From positions 186,001-250,000 of the forward strand of contig NZ_VLKJ01000006.1 in NCBI RefSeq assembly GCF_007830315.1: a DNA stretch of 64,000 nt, in the 5' to 3' direction. This document shows, in pieces, positions 8,670 through 16,221 of the stretch. This DNA is from Novosphingobium taihuense (GTDB lineage Bacteria; Pseudomonadota; Alphaproteobacteria; Sphingomonadales; Sphingomonadaceae). Position numbers and translations under genes: made by a program. Numbering within the stretch: position 1 is the first letter of the stretch; the number at the start of each line of letters is the position of its first letter. Below the pieces are notes generated by a model. The model was not told the origin of the DNA. It ran no database searches and was given only the letters and a program-made list of their open reading frames with translations.

Positions 8670-8705
8670 AGGGGCGGCATCTCGCGATGTCGCCCCTCTT
8701 TTTTT
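8670..8705 (+). terminator. Rho-independent terminator after the TonB receptor
   Basis: A 12-base stem with one mismatch (AGGGGCGGCATC against GATGTCGCCCCT) and a short loop, followed by C and seven T. It lies 42 bases after the receptor stop codon. Confidence 0.9.
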
Positions 8706-8742
8706 GACGCATGAGGTTGAAACACACGCGAAAATGCAAGCA

Positions 8743-8818
8743 CCCCCGCGAAGGCGGGAGCCTCGGTGTTGCTAGAGCATCAGCGCAAACCCACTGGGGT
8801 CCCCGCCTACGCGGGGAC
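8743..8818. repeat. Paired GC-rich palindromes (sphingomonad-type intergenic repeat)
   Basis: Two small hairpins face each other. The left, 8743-8760, contains CCCGCgaagGCGGG. The right, 8794-8818, contains CCCCGCctacGCGGGG. They are 33 bases apart and also partly complementary to each other, so the whole can fold as one cruciform. The element lies between two convergent genes. Sequences of this type (CCCGCGAAGGCGGG) are widespread between genes in sphingomonads. Confidence 0.75.
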
Positions 8819-8840
8819 GCAGCATTTATGGTATCGGGAG

Positions 8841-9770
8841 TTAGAGCCGCAGCCCCGCCGTCTCGTCCAACCCGGCCATCAGGTTCAGCGTCTGCACCGC
8901 AGCCCCGCTTGCCCCCTTGCCGAGGTTATCGAGCACGGCCACCAGCCGCGCCTGTTCGCCATCGGCGCTGCCCATCACATGCAGCGCAAGGCCGTCCCAC
9001 GGCTCCATCGAAGCGCGCATCAGCATCTCGCCATCAGCAGGAAGCTCCTGCGCCACGGTGACGATCGGCGATCCGGCATAGAACTGCGTCAGTGCAGCGC
9101 GCAGCAGTTCTGCAGGCACGTTGCCGGGCATCACGCCCAGCGGCAGAGGGATTTCGACAACCATGCCGCGATGGGCATTGACCACTGCAGGGCTGAACAG
9201 CGGCGGGATGGCAACGCCGGTGTAGCGCTGCATCTCGGGCACATGCTTGTGACCGAACGTCAGGCCATATCCACGCCAGGCGATGTCGGTGTCAGCCTCG
9301 AACCGCCCGATCAGCGCCTTGCCGCCGCCCGAGTAGCCCGAGACAGCATTGCAACTGTAGGGCCATGCAGCCGGAAGCAGTCCGTTGTGCACCAAAGGCG
9401 CGAGCAGGCCGATGAAGCCGGTGGGATAGCAGCCAGGATTCGAAACGCGCTTGGCCTCGGCCACCGTCTCGCGTCCGACGATCTCGGGGAAACCATAAGT
9501 CCAGCCATCGGCAACACGATACGCGGTCGAAGCGTCAATCACACGGGTGCGATCGTTGCGGATCATCGCCACGGCATCGCGTGCGGCGTCATCAGGCAGA
9601 CACAGGATCACCACATCGGCGTCGTTGATGGCCTCGGCGCGGGCAGCATCGTCCTTGCGCCGCGCATCGTCGAGCGCGATCAGCGCAAACTCACTGCGCC
9701 CGGCAAGCCGCTCGGCAATCTCGAGGCCCGTAGTGCCTGCTGCACCGTCGATGAATACTGAAGTAGTCAC
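8841..9770 (-). CDS. argC: N-acetyl-gamma-glutamyl-phosphate reductase
   Basis: Third step of arginine biosynthesis: NADPH-dependent reduction of N-acetylglutamyl phosphate to the semialdehyde. The 309-residue length and the N-terminus MTTSVFIDGAAGTTG mark the shorter (type 2) AGPR subfamily. The catalytic cysteine is C114 in SNPGCYPTG, and a conserved histidine region follows in FGHKHVPEM. It is the last gene of a tight operon: its ATG overlaps the stop of the SH3 protein. The link with a peptidase and an SH3 protein is positional; no other arg genes are nearby. Confidence 0.93.
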   Translation of the reverse strand: MTTSVFIDGAAGTTGLEIAERLAGRSEFALIALDDARRKDDAARAEAINDADVVILCLPDDAARDAVAMIRNDRTRVIDASTAYRVADGWTYGFPEIVGRETVAEAKRVSNPGCYPTGFIGLLAPLVHNGLLPAAWPYSCNAVSGYSGGGKALIGRFEADTDIAWRGYGLTFGHKHVPEMQRYTGVAIPPLFSPAVVNAHRGMVVEIPLPLGVMPGNVPAELLRAALTQFYAGSPIVTVAQELPADGEMLMRASMEPWDGLALHVMGSADGEQARLVAVLDNLGKGASGAAVQTLNLMAGLDETAGLRL

Positions 9771-10195
9771 GCTACCGCTTCCAGCTTGCCGACTTCGACA
9801 TAACCGACAAGCTGGTCCGATTGCGCCTGGCCCCAGGCCCAGCCACCCGCCATGTCAAGAACGTCGAACATTTCACCGGCGGCCAAGGCGCGTAGTTCCG
9901 CCGCATCAGCCTTGCCAGCACCGCGCAGCACCGCACCACTCTTGACCGCGTGCGGCATCGGCACGGCATAGTGTGGCACGAAGTATTTCCCCGCGAGGCC
10001 GATATGCGCAAGGTCACCACGCACCGGCAGGTGCGGCTTGTCCGATCGGTCAGCCGGACGCGACAGCTGGAGCTGTCCGCTAGGCAGTTCGGTGGAAAGT
10101 GGCATGGCTTCGACGGTCAATTCAGGGTGTCCCCGCAGCAGGAAAGCCGGGCGATTAGCGGCGTCGGCGCTGTCAGGCAAGCTGTGGTGCATCAC
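9767..10195 (-). CDS. Stand-alone SH3-like domain protein (NlpC/P60 remnant or partner)
   Basis: A 142-residue cytoplasmic-looking protein with a bacterial SH3 module: VRGDLAHIGLAGKYFVPHYA, then GEMFDVLDMAGGWAWGQ and DQLVGYVEV. In related bacteria this module is fused to a C-terminal NlpC/P60 (C40) peptidase next to an M17 aminopeptidase gene. Here the frame stops right after the SH3 part and argC begins at once, so the catalytic domain is absent. There is no disrupted remainder downstream. It overlaps the aminopeptidase stop by 4 bases and argC by 4 bases. A binding or regulatory role for the neighbouring peptidase is possible but unproven. Confidence 0.7.
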   Translation of the reverse strand: MMHHSLPDSADAANRPAFLLRGHPELTVEAMPLSTELPSGQLQLSRPADRSDKPHLPVRGDLAHIGLAGKYFVPHYAVPMPHAVKSGAVLRGAGKADAAELRALAAGEMFDVLDMAGGWAWGQAQSDQLVGYVEVGKLEAVA

Positions 10196-11574
10196 GAATA
10201 GCGGCTCTTGAGCAACCCCCAGGCCGCGCGAAGTCCCAATGCATCACCGCCCTTCGGACGCCCGGGCTTGCCCACGGGGCGCCAGGCGAAGGTATCGAAG
10301 TGCGCCCAATCAATGCCTTCGCCGACGAAACGATCAAGAAACAGCGCCGCAACGCTCGCCCCTGCAAAGCCGTTCGCGGGTGAATTCTGCAGGTCGGCCA
10401 CATCCGACTTGAGGTATTCGCGGTACCCATCGTGCAACGGAAGTTGCCAGCACGGGTCGTCCCGCTCGATACCTGCGGTCAGCAGTCCCTGCGCGGTTTC
10501 CGCCTTGCGCGCGAACATGGCGGGCAGATCCGGTCCGAGCGCAACGCGTGCCGCTCCGGTCAGGGTGGCAAAATCGATCACGAGTTCGGACTTCAACTCG
10601 GTGGCGCGGGTCAGCGCGTCGCCCAGCACCAGCCTGCCCTCCGCATCGGTGTTGGTGATCTCCACCGAAAGCCCGGCGCGAGACCGCAGGATGTCCCCCG
10701 GCCGGAACGCGTTGCCTGAAATCGCGTTTTCGACTGCAGGAACAAGCACGTGCAACCGGATTTTCAAGCCCATCGCCATGATCAGACCTGCCAGCGCCAG
10801 CGCGTGCGCCGCCCCGCCCATGTCCTTCTTCATCAAGGCCATTCCCGAGGACGGCTTGATGTCGAGACCTCCCGAATCAAAGCACACTCCCTTGCCGACA
10901 ATGGCCACGCGCGGATGCTTGGGATCGCCCCACTCGATCTCGATCAGGCGCGGCGCATGGCTGCGCGCAGCAGCGCGGCCCACAGCATGGACCATCGGAT
11001 AGTCGTGCTCCAGCGCATCGCCGGAAACGACGTGAACTTCGGCATGATGCCGCTTGGCCAGCGCCCGCGCCTCGGCCTCAAGCTGCAGCGGGCCCATGTC
11101 CTCTGCCGGCGTGTTTACCAGATCGCGTACCATCAGCACAGCCGTCGCCTCGGCCAGCGCAGGCTCGATCAGCGCGACATCCTTGGTCAGCAGGATGCGC
11201 GGTTCGGCGTCCTTGGCATCCTTGCGGTAGCGATCAAAGCGGTATTGTCCGGTTACCCAGCCATGCAGCGCCTTGCCCGGTTCGCCACCGACGCGTCGAT
11301 AAGTGCCGCCTGGCAGGACGTCGGCCAGCTTGGCCATGCACCACGAGGACAGGTCGTTCACATTCGCCACGCCCGCCACGGCAAACCAGCCATCGCCGTC
11401 AGGCACGATCGCGTGCTCGTACCCCCCGCCCTCGAACTTCTGCGCCACAAGCGCGGCGCGTTGGCCGCCGTTGAGGCTCTTGAGAAAGTCGGGCAGCGTC
11501 GCCTTGTCGACCAGATGGAGTGCAATGGCCTGCTGGCCGCGATCGGGCTGGATCAGCGCGTTTCTGTCAGTCAT
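10192..11574 (-). CDS. Leucyl aminopeptidase family protein (M17)
   Basis: Metal-dependent cytoplasmic exopeptidase that trims N-terminal residues from peptides. The M17 signature NTDAEGRLVLGDALT is present, with the upstream metal-site segments GKGVCFDSGGLDIK and KKDMGGAAHALA. The C-terminal half carries the typical ATLTGAARVALG segment. The 460-residue length fits. I chose the ATG at 11574 (MTDRNALIQPDRG), five codons inside the longest frame, because MSLCN is not typical of the family. It is first in an operon with the SH3 protein and argC. Confidence 0.9.
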   Translation of the reverse strand: MTDRNALIQPDRGQQAIALHLVDKATLPDFLKSLNGGQRAALVAQKFEGGGYEHAIVPDGDGWFAVAGVANVNDLSSWCMAKLADVLPGGTYRRVGGEPGKALHGWVTGQYRFDRYRKDAKDAEPRILLTKDVALIEPALAEATAVLMVRDLVNTPAEDMGPLQLEAEARALAKRHHAEVHVVSGDALEHDYPMVHAVGRAAARSHAPRLIEIEWGDPKHPRVAIVGKGVCFDSGGLDIKPSSGMALMKKDMGGAAHALALAGLIMAMGLKIRLHVLVPAVENAISGNAFRPGDILRSRAGLSVEITNTDAEGRLVLGDALTRATELKSELVIDFATLTGAARVALGPDLPAMFARKAETAQGLLTAGIERDDPCWQLPLHDGYREYLKSDVADLQNSPANGFAGASVAALFLDRFVGEGIDWAHFDTFAWRPVGKPGRPKGGDALGLRAAWGLLKSRYS

Positions 11575-11627
11575 GTTGCACAAGGACATGCCGCATGGCG
11601 CGGCACGTTGCGAGAGGAAATTGCCTG

Positions 11628-12428
11628 ATGCGTATTCTGCTTTTCACCTCGCTTGCGCTGCTCGCAGGTTGCTCGGCCGAGAAAGCGCCCGCTCCAGCGC
11701 CCAGCATGGAAGCTTCAGCGCAACCACCCGCGCCTACCGCCCCGCCAGCACAAATCCCGGTCACGGCACGCGAAGTCCACGAAAAGAACGACCTTTACGA
11801 GTTCGACTACTCCTACCCTGCCACCGCCGGTAGCATTCCGGCTCTGAAGGCGCTGTTGGACGGTGAACTCGAGAAAGCCCGACGGGAACTGAAGGCAGAA
11901 GCCACGGAAGGTCAGAAGCTGGCCCAGGAAGGCGGTTATCCGTTCAACCCCTACAGCCACAGCGTCGAATGGAAGGTCGTCACCGACCTCCCGGCGTGGC
12001 TGAGCATGTCGACGTTGGTCGGCTTCTACAGCGGCGGCGCGCATCCCAACTACGTCTACGATACCATCCTGTGGGACAGGATCGCAGGCAAACGCCGCGC
12101 GCCGATTGATCTGTTCACTTCCAAAGCCGCGCTGACCGAGTCCATCCGCGCACCGTTCTGCAAGGAACTCGATCGCCAGCGGGCAAGGAAGCGCGAAGGG
12201 CAGAACATGGGCGACATCGCCGAATTCAGCGAATGCATCGACCCGGCAGAACAAACGGTCATCCTCGGCTCGTCGAATGGCAAGGCCTTTGACCGCATCG
12301 GCATCCTCATCTCCCCCTATGCCGCAGGCCCCTATGCCGAGGGCGATTACGAGGTGACAGTGCCGGTAACGCCCAAGGTGCTCGCCGCCGTCAGGCCCGA
12401 ATACCGCGCCGCTTTCGTCGCACGATGA
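11628..12428 (+). CDS. Lipoprotein with DUF4163/DUF3298-type domains
   Basis: Exported lipoprotein of 266 residues. The signal peptide MRILLFTSLALLAGC ends in a lipobox with the lipidated cysteine at C15. A proline/alanine-rich linker follows (to about residue 45). The body, with YEFDYSYP, GFYSGGAHPNY, DLFTSK and the C-terminal ISPYAAGPYAEGDYEVTVP, is the pattern of the paired DUF4163 and DUF3298 domains seen in RsiV-like and related envelope proteins. RsiV-like domains can bind lysozyme; whether this one does is not known. A GAGAGGA site precedes the ATG. The gene is divergent from the M17 peptidase. Confidence 0.8.
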   Translation: MRILLFTSLALLAGCSAEKAPAPAPSMEASAQPPAPTAPPAQIPVTAREVHEKNDLYEFDYSYPATAGSIPALKALLDGELEKARRELKAEATEGQKLAQEGGYPFNPYSHSVEWKVVTDLPAWLSMSTLVGFYSGGAHPNYVYDTILWDRIAGKRRAPIDLFTSKAALTESIRAPFCKELDRQRARKREGQNMGDIAEFSECIDPAEQTVILGSSNGKAFDRIGILISPYAAGPYAEGDYEVTVPVTPKVLAAVRPEYRAAFVAR

Positions 12429-12483
12429 AATCCGCCGTGGCCAGAGGGTCGCAATTTGCAGGCAATGTCGCTACATGGCCAGC

Positions 12484-13314
12484 ATGACCGAATATCTGAC
12501 CGTTGAAGACCACGACGTCCAATTGCGTGACGGCACCATCAAGCTCCATGGCCCCGCAGGCTTCGAAGGGATGCGCAAGGCCGGACGCCTTGCCGCCGAG
12601 ATTCTCGATGCCCTGGCCCCGCTGGTGGTGCCCGGAGTCCGGACCGATTATCTCGACGACGTCGTTCGGCAGATGACGCTCGATGGCGGCGCGGTCCCGG
12701 CAACGCTCGGTTATCGCGGCTACACCCATTCCTGCTGCATCTCGATCAATCACGTCGTCTGCCATGGCATCCCTTCGGAAAAGACGCTGAAGGACGGCGA
12801 CATCGTCAATATCGACGTCACCCCGCTGCTCGATGGCTGGCATGGCGATACCAGCCGCATGTACCTCGTCGGTGACGTGCCGCTGAAGGCCAAACGCCTC
12901 GTCGACGTGACCTATGAATGCCTGATGATGGGGATCGAGCACGCCAGGCCCGGCGCGCGCCTGGGCGATATCGGCGCTGCAATCCAGGCCCATGCCGAAA
13001 AACAGCGCTACGGCGTCGTGCGCGAATTTTGCGGCCATGGCCTCGGTCGCCTGTTCCACGATGCGCCCGAAGTGGTCCACGCCGCCCGTGCGGGAACGGG
13101 GCCAGAACTCAAGCCCGGCATGTTCTTCACGATCGAGCCGATGATCAACCTCGGCAAGCCCGGCGTGAAAATCCTCGAGGATGGCTGGACGGCGGTAACG
13201 CGTGACCGCTCGCTCTCGGCGCAGTTCGAGCACTCCATCGGCATCACCGAGGACGGCTGCGAGATCTTTACCGCCAGCCCGAAAGGCCTCGACAAGCCTC
13301 CTTACGCGGCTTGA
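12484..13314 (+). CDS. map: Methionine aminopeptidase, type I
   Basis: Removes the initiator methionine from nascent proteins. Metal-binding residues are visible in order: two aspartates in VNIDVTPLLDGWHGDTSR, the histidine in EFCGHGLGRLFHD, a glutamate in FFTIEPM and another in FEHSIGI. Length is 276 residues; the type I hallmark HGIPSEK is present. I prefer the ATG at 12484 (MTEYLTVED); an in-frame ATG three codons upstream is also possible. An N-terminal extension of about 20 residues relative to E. coli Map is normal in alphaproteobacteria. Confidence 0.92.
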   Translation: MTEYLTVEDHDVQLRDGTIKLHGPAGFEGMRKAGRLAAEILDALAPLVVPGVRTDYLDDVVRQMTLDGGAVPATLGYRGYTHSCCISINHVVCHGIPSEKTLKDGDIVNIDVTPLLDGWHGDTSRMYLVGDVPLKAKRLVDVTYECLMMGIEHARPGARLGDIGAAIQAHAEKQRYGVVREFCGHGLGRLFHDAPEVVHAARAGTGPELKPGMFFTIEPMINLGKPGVKILEDGWTAVTRDRSLSAQFEHSIGITEDGCEIFTASPKGLDKPPYAA

Positions 13315-13348
13315 CCTGCCCTCTCCTGCCCAAAAAACAGGCAGGCGT

Positions 13349-13365
13349 TGCGCAAAAATTATGCA
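13349..13365. promoter_or_regulatory. NtrC-like enhancer site 1 upstream of glnB
   Basis: The 17 bases TGCGCAAAAATTATGCA match the NtrC consensus TGCACYAAAATGGTGCA at 12-13 positions and keep the outer TGC..GCA dyad. The site is about 31.5 bases (three helical turns) centre to centre from the next one. Confidence 0.5.
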
Positions 13366-13380
13366 TGAATTGAACAAGCC

Positions 13381-13396
13381 TGCGCAATCTTGCGCA
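13381..13396. promoter_or_regulatory. NtrC-like enhancer site 2 upstream of glnB
   Basis: A perfect dyad, TGCGCAA-TC-TTGCGCA. Together with site 1 it forms a tandem arrangement like the two strong NtrC sites of E. coli glnAp2, about 100 bases upstream of a candidate -24/-12 promoter. The core is one base shorter than the usual 17. Confidence 0.5.
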
Positions 13397-13491
13397 TGTT
13401 GGCTTCGTGCATTCGATTCAAATCTTGCCGAACCCCTGATTTTACGGCTTTCGCGTTGCAGCGTGATCGCCTAGTGCTTTGCCTCAGCGCG

Positions 13492-13506
13492 TGGCACGAT
13501 TCTTGT
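13492..13506 (+). promoter_or_regulatory. Candidate sigma-54 promoter for glnB-glnA
   Basis: TGGCACG at 13492-13498, four bases, then TTGT at 13503-13506. This matches the -24/-12 consensus TGGCACG-N4-TTGC except for the final C. It lies about 80 bases upstream of the glnB start, where a nitrogen-regulated promoter is expected. The mismatch falls in the GC of the -12 element, which is normally the most constrained, so the call is provisional. Confidence 0.5.
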
Positions 13507-13508
13507 AA

Positions 13509-13925
<417 letters not shown>

Positions 13926-14085
13926 TCGGGCGATCTGATCGGCATGACAATACCAGTTTGAGGCCTGTCCGGATGTTCGCGTCCGGCTGGCAGCATAACG
14001 GGGGTGGCCTGTGGACGGGCAGCCTCCAGACAACCACCCCAGATACCCCCGGACCTCTCCGCCGGGGCATTAAGAAGGACCAGCG

Positions 14086-15495
14086 ATGGCAACTGCAAAG
14101 GACATCCTTGCCCGTATCAAGGACGAGGAAATCGAATGGGTCGACCTGCGCTTCACTGACCCGAAGGGCAAGTGGCAGCACCTGACCATGGTCTCGACCG
14201 TGCTCGGCGAAGACGAGCTGGAAGACGGCCTGATGTTCGACGGTTCGTCGATCGAAGGCTGGAAGGCCATCAACGAGTCGGACATGATCCTCAAGCCCGA
14301 CCTTGATGCCGTTTACATCGATCCGTTCTCGGCCTCGCCGATGCTGGTCATCTGCTGCGACATCGTCGAACCGTCGACCGGCGAACTCTACGCCCGTGAC
14401 CCGCGTTCGACCGCCAAGCGCGCAGAAGCATTCGTCAAGTCGGCCGGTTTCGGCGACACCGTCTATGTCGGCCCGGAAGCTGAGTTCTTCCTGTTCGACG
14501 ACGTCAAGTTCTACGACGGCTACGACGGCAACGGCTTCAAGATCGACGACATCGAACTGCCGACCAACTCGGCCAAGGACTACGAAGGCGGCAACCTCGG
14601 TCACCGTCCGCGCGCCAAGGGCGGCTACTTCCCGGTCGCTCCGGTTGACAGCTGCGTCGACATTCGCGGCGAAATGGTCCGCACGATGATCGAAATGGGC
14701 CTGCCCTGCGACAAGCACCACCACGAAGTGGCCTCGGCCCAGCACGAACTCGGCCTGACCTTCGGCACGCTCGTTCAGACGGCTGACCGCATGCAGGTCT
14801 ACAAGTACGTCGTGCAGCAGGTCGCCCAGGCCTATGGCAAGACCGCAACGTTCATGCCGAAGCCGATCAAGACCGACAATGGTTCGGGCATGCACACCCA
14901 CATCTCGATCTGGGACGGTGGCAAGCCGCTCTTCGCAGGCAACGGCTATGCCGGCCTGTCGGAAATGTGCCTGTACTTCATCGGCGGCGTGATCAAGCAC
15001 GCCAAGGCACTGAACGCCTTCACCAACCCGACCACCAACAGCTACAAGCGTCTGGTGCCGGGCTATGAAGCCCCCGTGCTGCTCGCCTACTCGGCTCGCA
15101 ACCGCTCGGCCTCGTGCCGCATCCCCTATGGCGCTGGCGCCAAGGCGAAGCGCGTCGAGTTCCGCTTCCCCGACGCGATGGCCAACCCCTACCTGTGCTA
15201 TGCGGCGCTGCTCATGGCTGGTCTCGACGGGATCAAGAACAAGATCCACCCGGGCGAAGCCATGGACAAGAACCTGTACGACCTGCCGCCGGCAGAGCTC
15301 GCCCAGGTTCCGACCGTTTGCGGTTCGCTCCGTGAAGCGCTCGACAGCCTCGAAGCCGACCATGAATTCCTGCTTCAGGGTGGCGTGTTCACCAAGGACC
15401 AGATCGAGGCCTACATCGAACTGAAGTGGCCGGAAGTGATGCGCTGGGAAACCACGCCGTCGGCCGTCGAGTTCGACATGTACTACTCGCTCTGA
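14086..15495 (+). CDS. glnA: Glutamine synthetase, type I
   Basis: ATP-dependent conversion of glutamate and ammonia to glutamine; dodecameric cytoplasmic enzyme. The 469 residues contain the [10 protein letters not shown] beta-grasp segment near residue 50, [10 protein letters not shown] with metal-binding glutamates, the [13 protein letters not shown]-site segment and the NRSAS(C)RIP glutamate-binding segment. Tyr398 in DKNLYDLPP is the adenylylation site, marking the GSI-beta subgroup controlled by GlnE. AGAAGGA precedes the ATG by a few bases. It is cotranscribed with glnB by position and ends at a strong terminator. Confidence 0.97.
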   Translation: MATAKDILARIKDEEIEWVDLRFTDPKGKWQHLTMVSTVLGEDELEDGLMFDGSSIEGWKAINESDMILKPDLDAVYIDPFSASPMLVICCDIVEPSTGELYARDPRSTAKRAEAFVKSAGFGDTVYVGPEAEFFLFDDVKFYDGYDGNGFKIDDIELPTNSAKDYEGGNLGHRPRAKGGYFPVAPVDSCVDIRGEMVRTMIEMGLPCDKHHHEVASAQHELGLTFGTLVQTADRMQVYKYVVQQVAQAYGKTATFMPKPIKTDNGSGMHTHISIWDGGKPLFAGNGYAGLSEMCLYFIGGVIKHAKALNAFTNPTTNSYKRLVPGYEAPVLLAYSARNRSASCRIPYGAGAKAKRVEFRFPDAMANPYLCYAALLMAGLDGIKNKIHPGEAMDKNLYDLPPAELAQVPTVCGSLREALDSLEADHEFLLQGGVFTKDQIEAYIELKWPEVMRWETTPSAVEFDMYYSL

Positions 15496-15519
15496 TCCAT
15501 TCGGTCAGCGAAGACATAG

Positions 15520-15554
15520 AGGGCGTCCGGGAAACCGGGCGCCCTTATTGTTTT
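15520..15554 (+). terminator. Rho-independent terminator after glnA
   Basis: An 11-base stem, AGGGCGTCCGG against CCGGGCGCCCT with one T-G pair, closed by a GAAA tetraloop and followed by TATTGTTTT. It begins 25 bases after the glnA stop. Confidence 0.9.
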
Positions 15555-15701
15555 GCGGGGGCCGCCTGCAGCGGGGAACGCACGAGTTTGTGATTTTATC
15601 CACAGCCGCCGGACATTTTGCGACGAACCGAGACGAGCTGTGATTGCGGCAGGATGAACGGAGGGGTGCAGGACTCCTCGAATCCGCGGAAATCCTTAGT
15701 C

Positions 15702-16196
15702 ATGCTGCACATGATAAAGAACGCGGTCGCAGCATTTCTCGCACTCTTCGCCTTTGCCGCCCTGCCCTCGGCAGCGCATGCCCGGCTCCAGTGCGTAACC
15801 TACGCCCGCCAGATTTCCGACGTCCAGATCAGCGGCAACGCGCGTGACTGGTGGAGCAATGCGGAAGGCAGCTACGATCGTGGCCAGCAGCCCAAGGCCG
15901 GTGCCGTTCTCGCTTTTGCTGGCACCCGCGCTATGCCCTATGGCCACGTCGCCGTCGTCCGCAAGGTCGTCGATGCGCGCCACATCCTGATCGATCATGC
16001 CAACTGGTCAGGTCCGGGCATGGTCGAAAAGGGCGTCATGGCAATCGACGTTTCGGCAGCCGGGGATTGGAGCGAAGTCCGCGTATGGTATGCGCCGACC
16101 CGTTCGGTGGGCCTGCGCGCCAGCCCAGCCAAGGGCTTCATCTACCCCCGCACCCTGACGGCTGACGCTTCTTCGGCAAAGCCCGCCAAGGGCTGA
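15702..16196 (+). CDS. Secreted CHAP-domain protein
   Basis: A 164-residue exported protein with a signal peptide (MLHMIKNAVAAFLALFAFAA, cleavage near AHA|R). The CHAP (NlpC/P60-superfamily) fold is indicated by the catalytic cysteine C31 in LQCVTYAR, immediately after the signal peptide, and by H82 in PYGHVAVV, with an asparagine in IDHANW as the likely third residue. CHAP enzymes are amidases or endopeptidases acting on peptidoglycan. The very short N-terminal distance before the cysteine is common in sphingomonad homologues. The ATG at 15702 is chosen over an earlier in-frame ATG because it starts the signal peptide. It converges with the GGDEF-EAL gene. Confidence 0.85.
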   Translation: MLHMIKNAVAAFLALFAFAALPSAAHARLQCVTYARQISDVQISGNARDWWSNAEGSYDRGQQPKAGAVLAFAGTRAMPYGHVAVVRKVVDARHILIDHANWSGPGMVEKGVMAIDVSAAGDWSEVRVWYAPTRSVGLRASPAKGFIYPRTLTADASSAKPAKG

Positions 16197-16221
16197 TCCG
16201 CAACGGCGGCGAGCGCCAGCT

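Noticed and set aside
13325..13345. CCTGCC-N9-GGCAGG after the methionine aminopeptidase gene as a terminator
   Set aside because: Stem of six base pairs with no T run; too weak to call.
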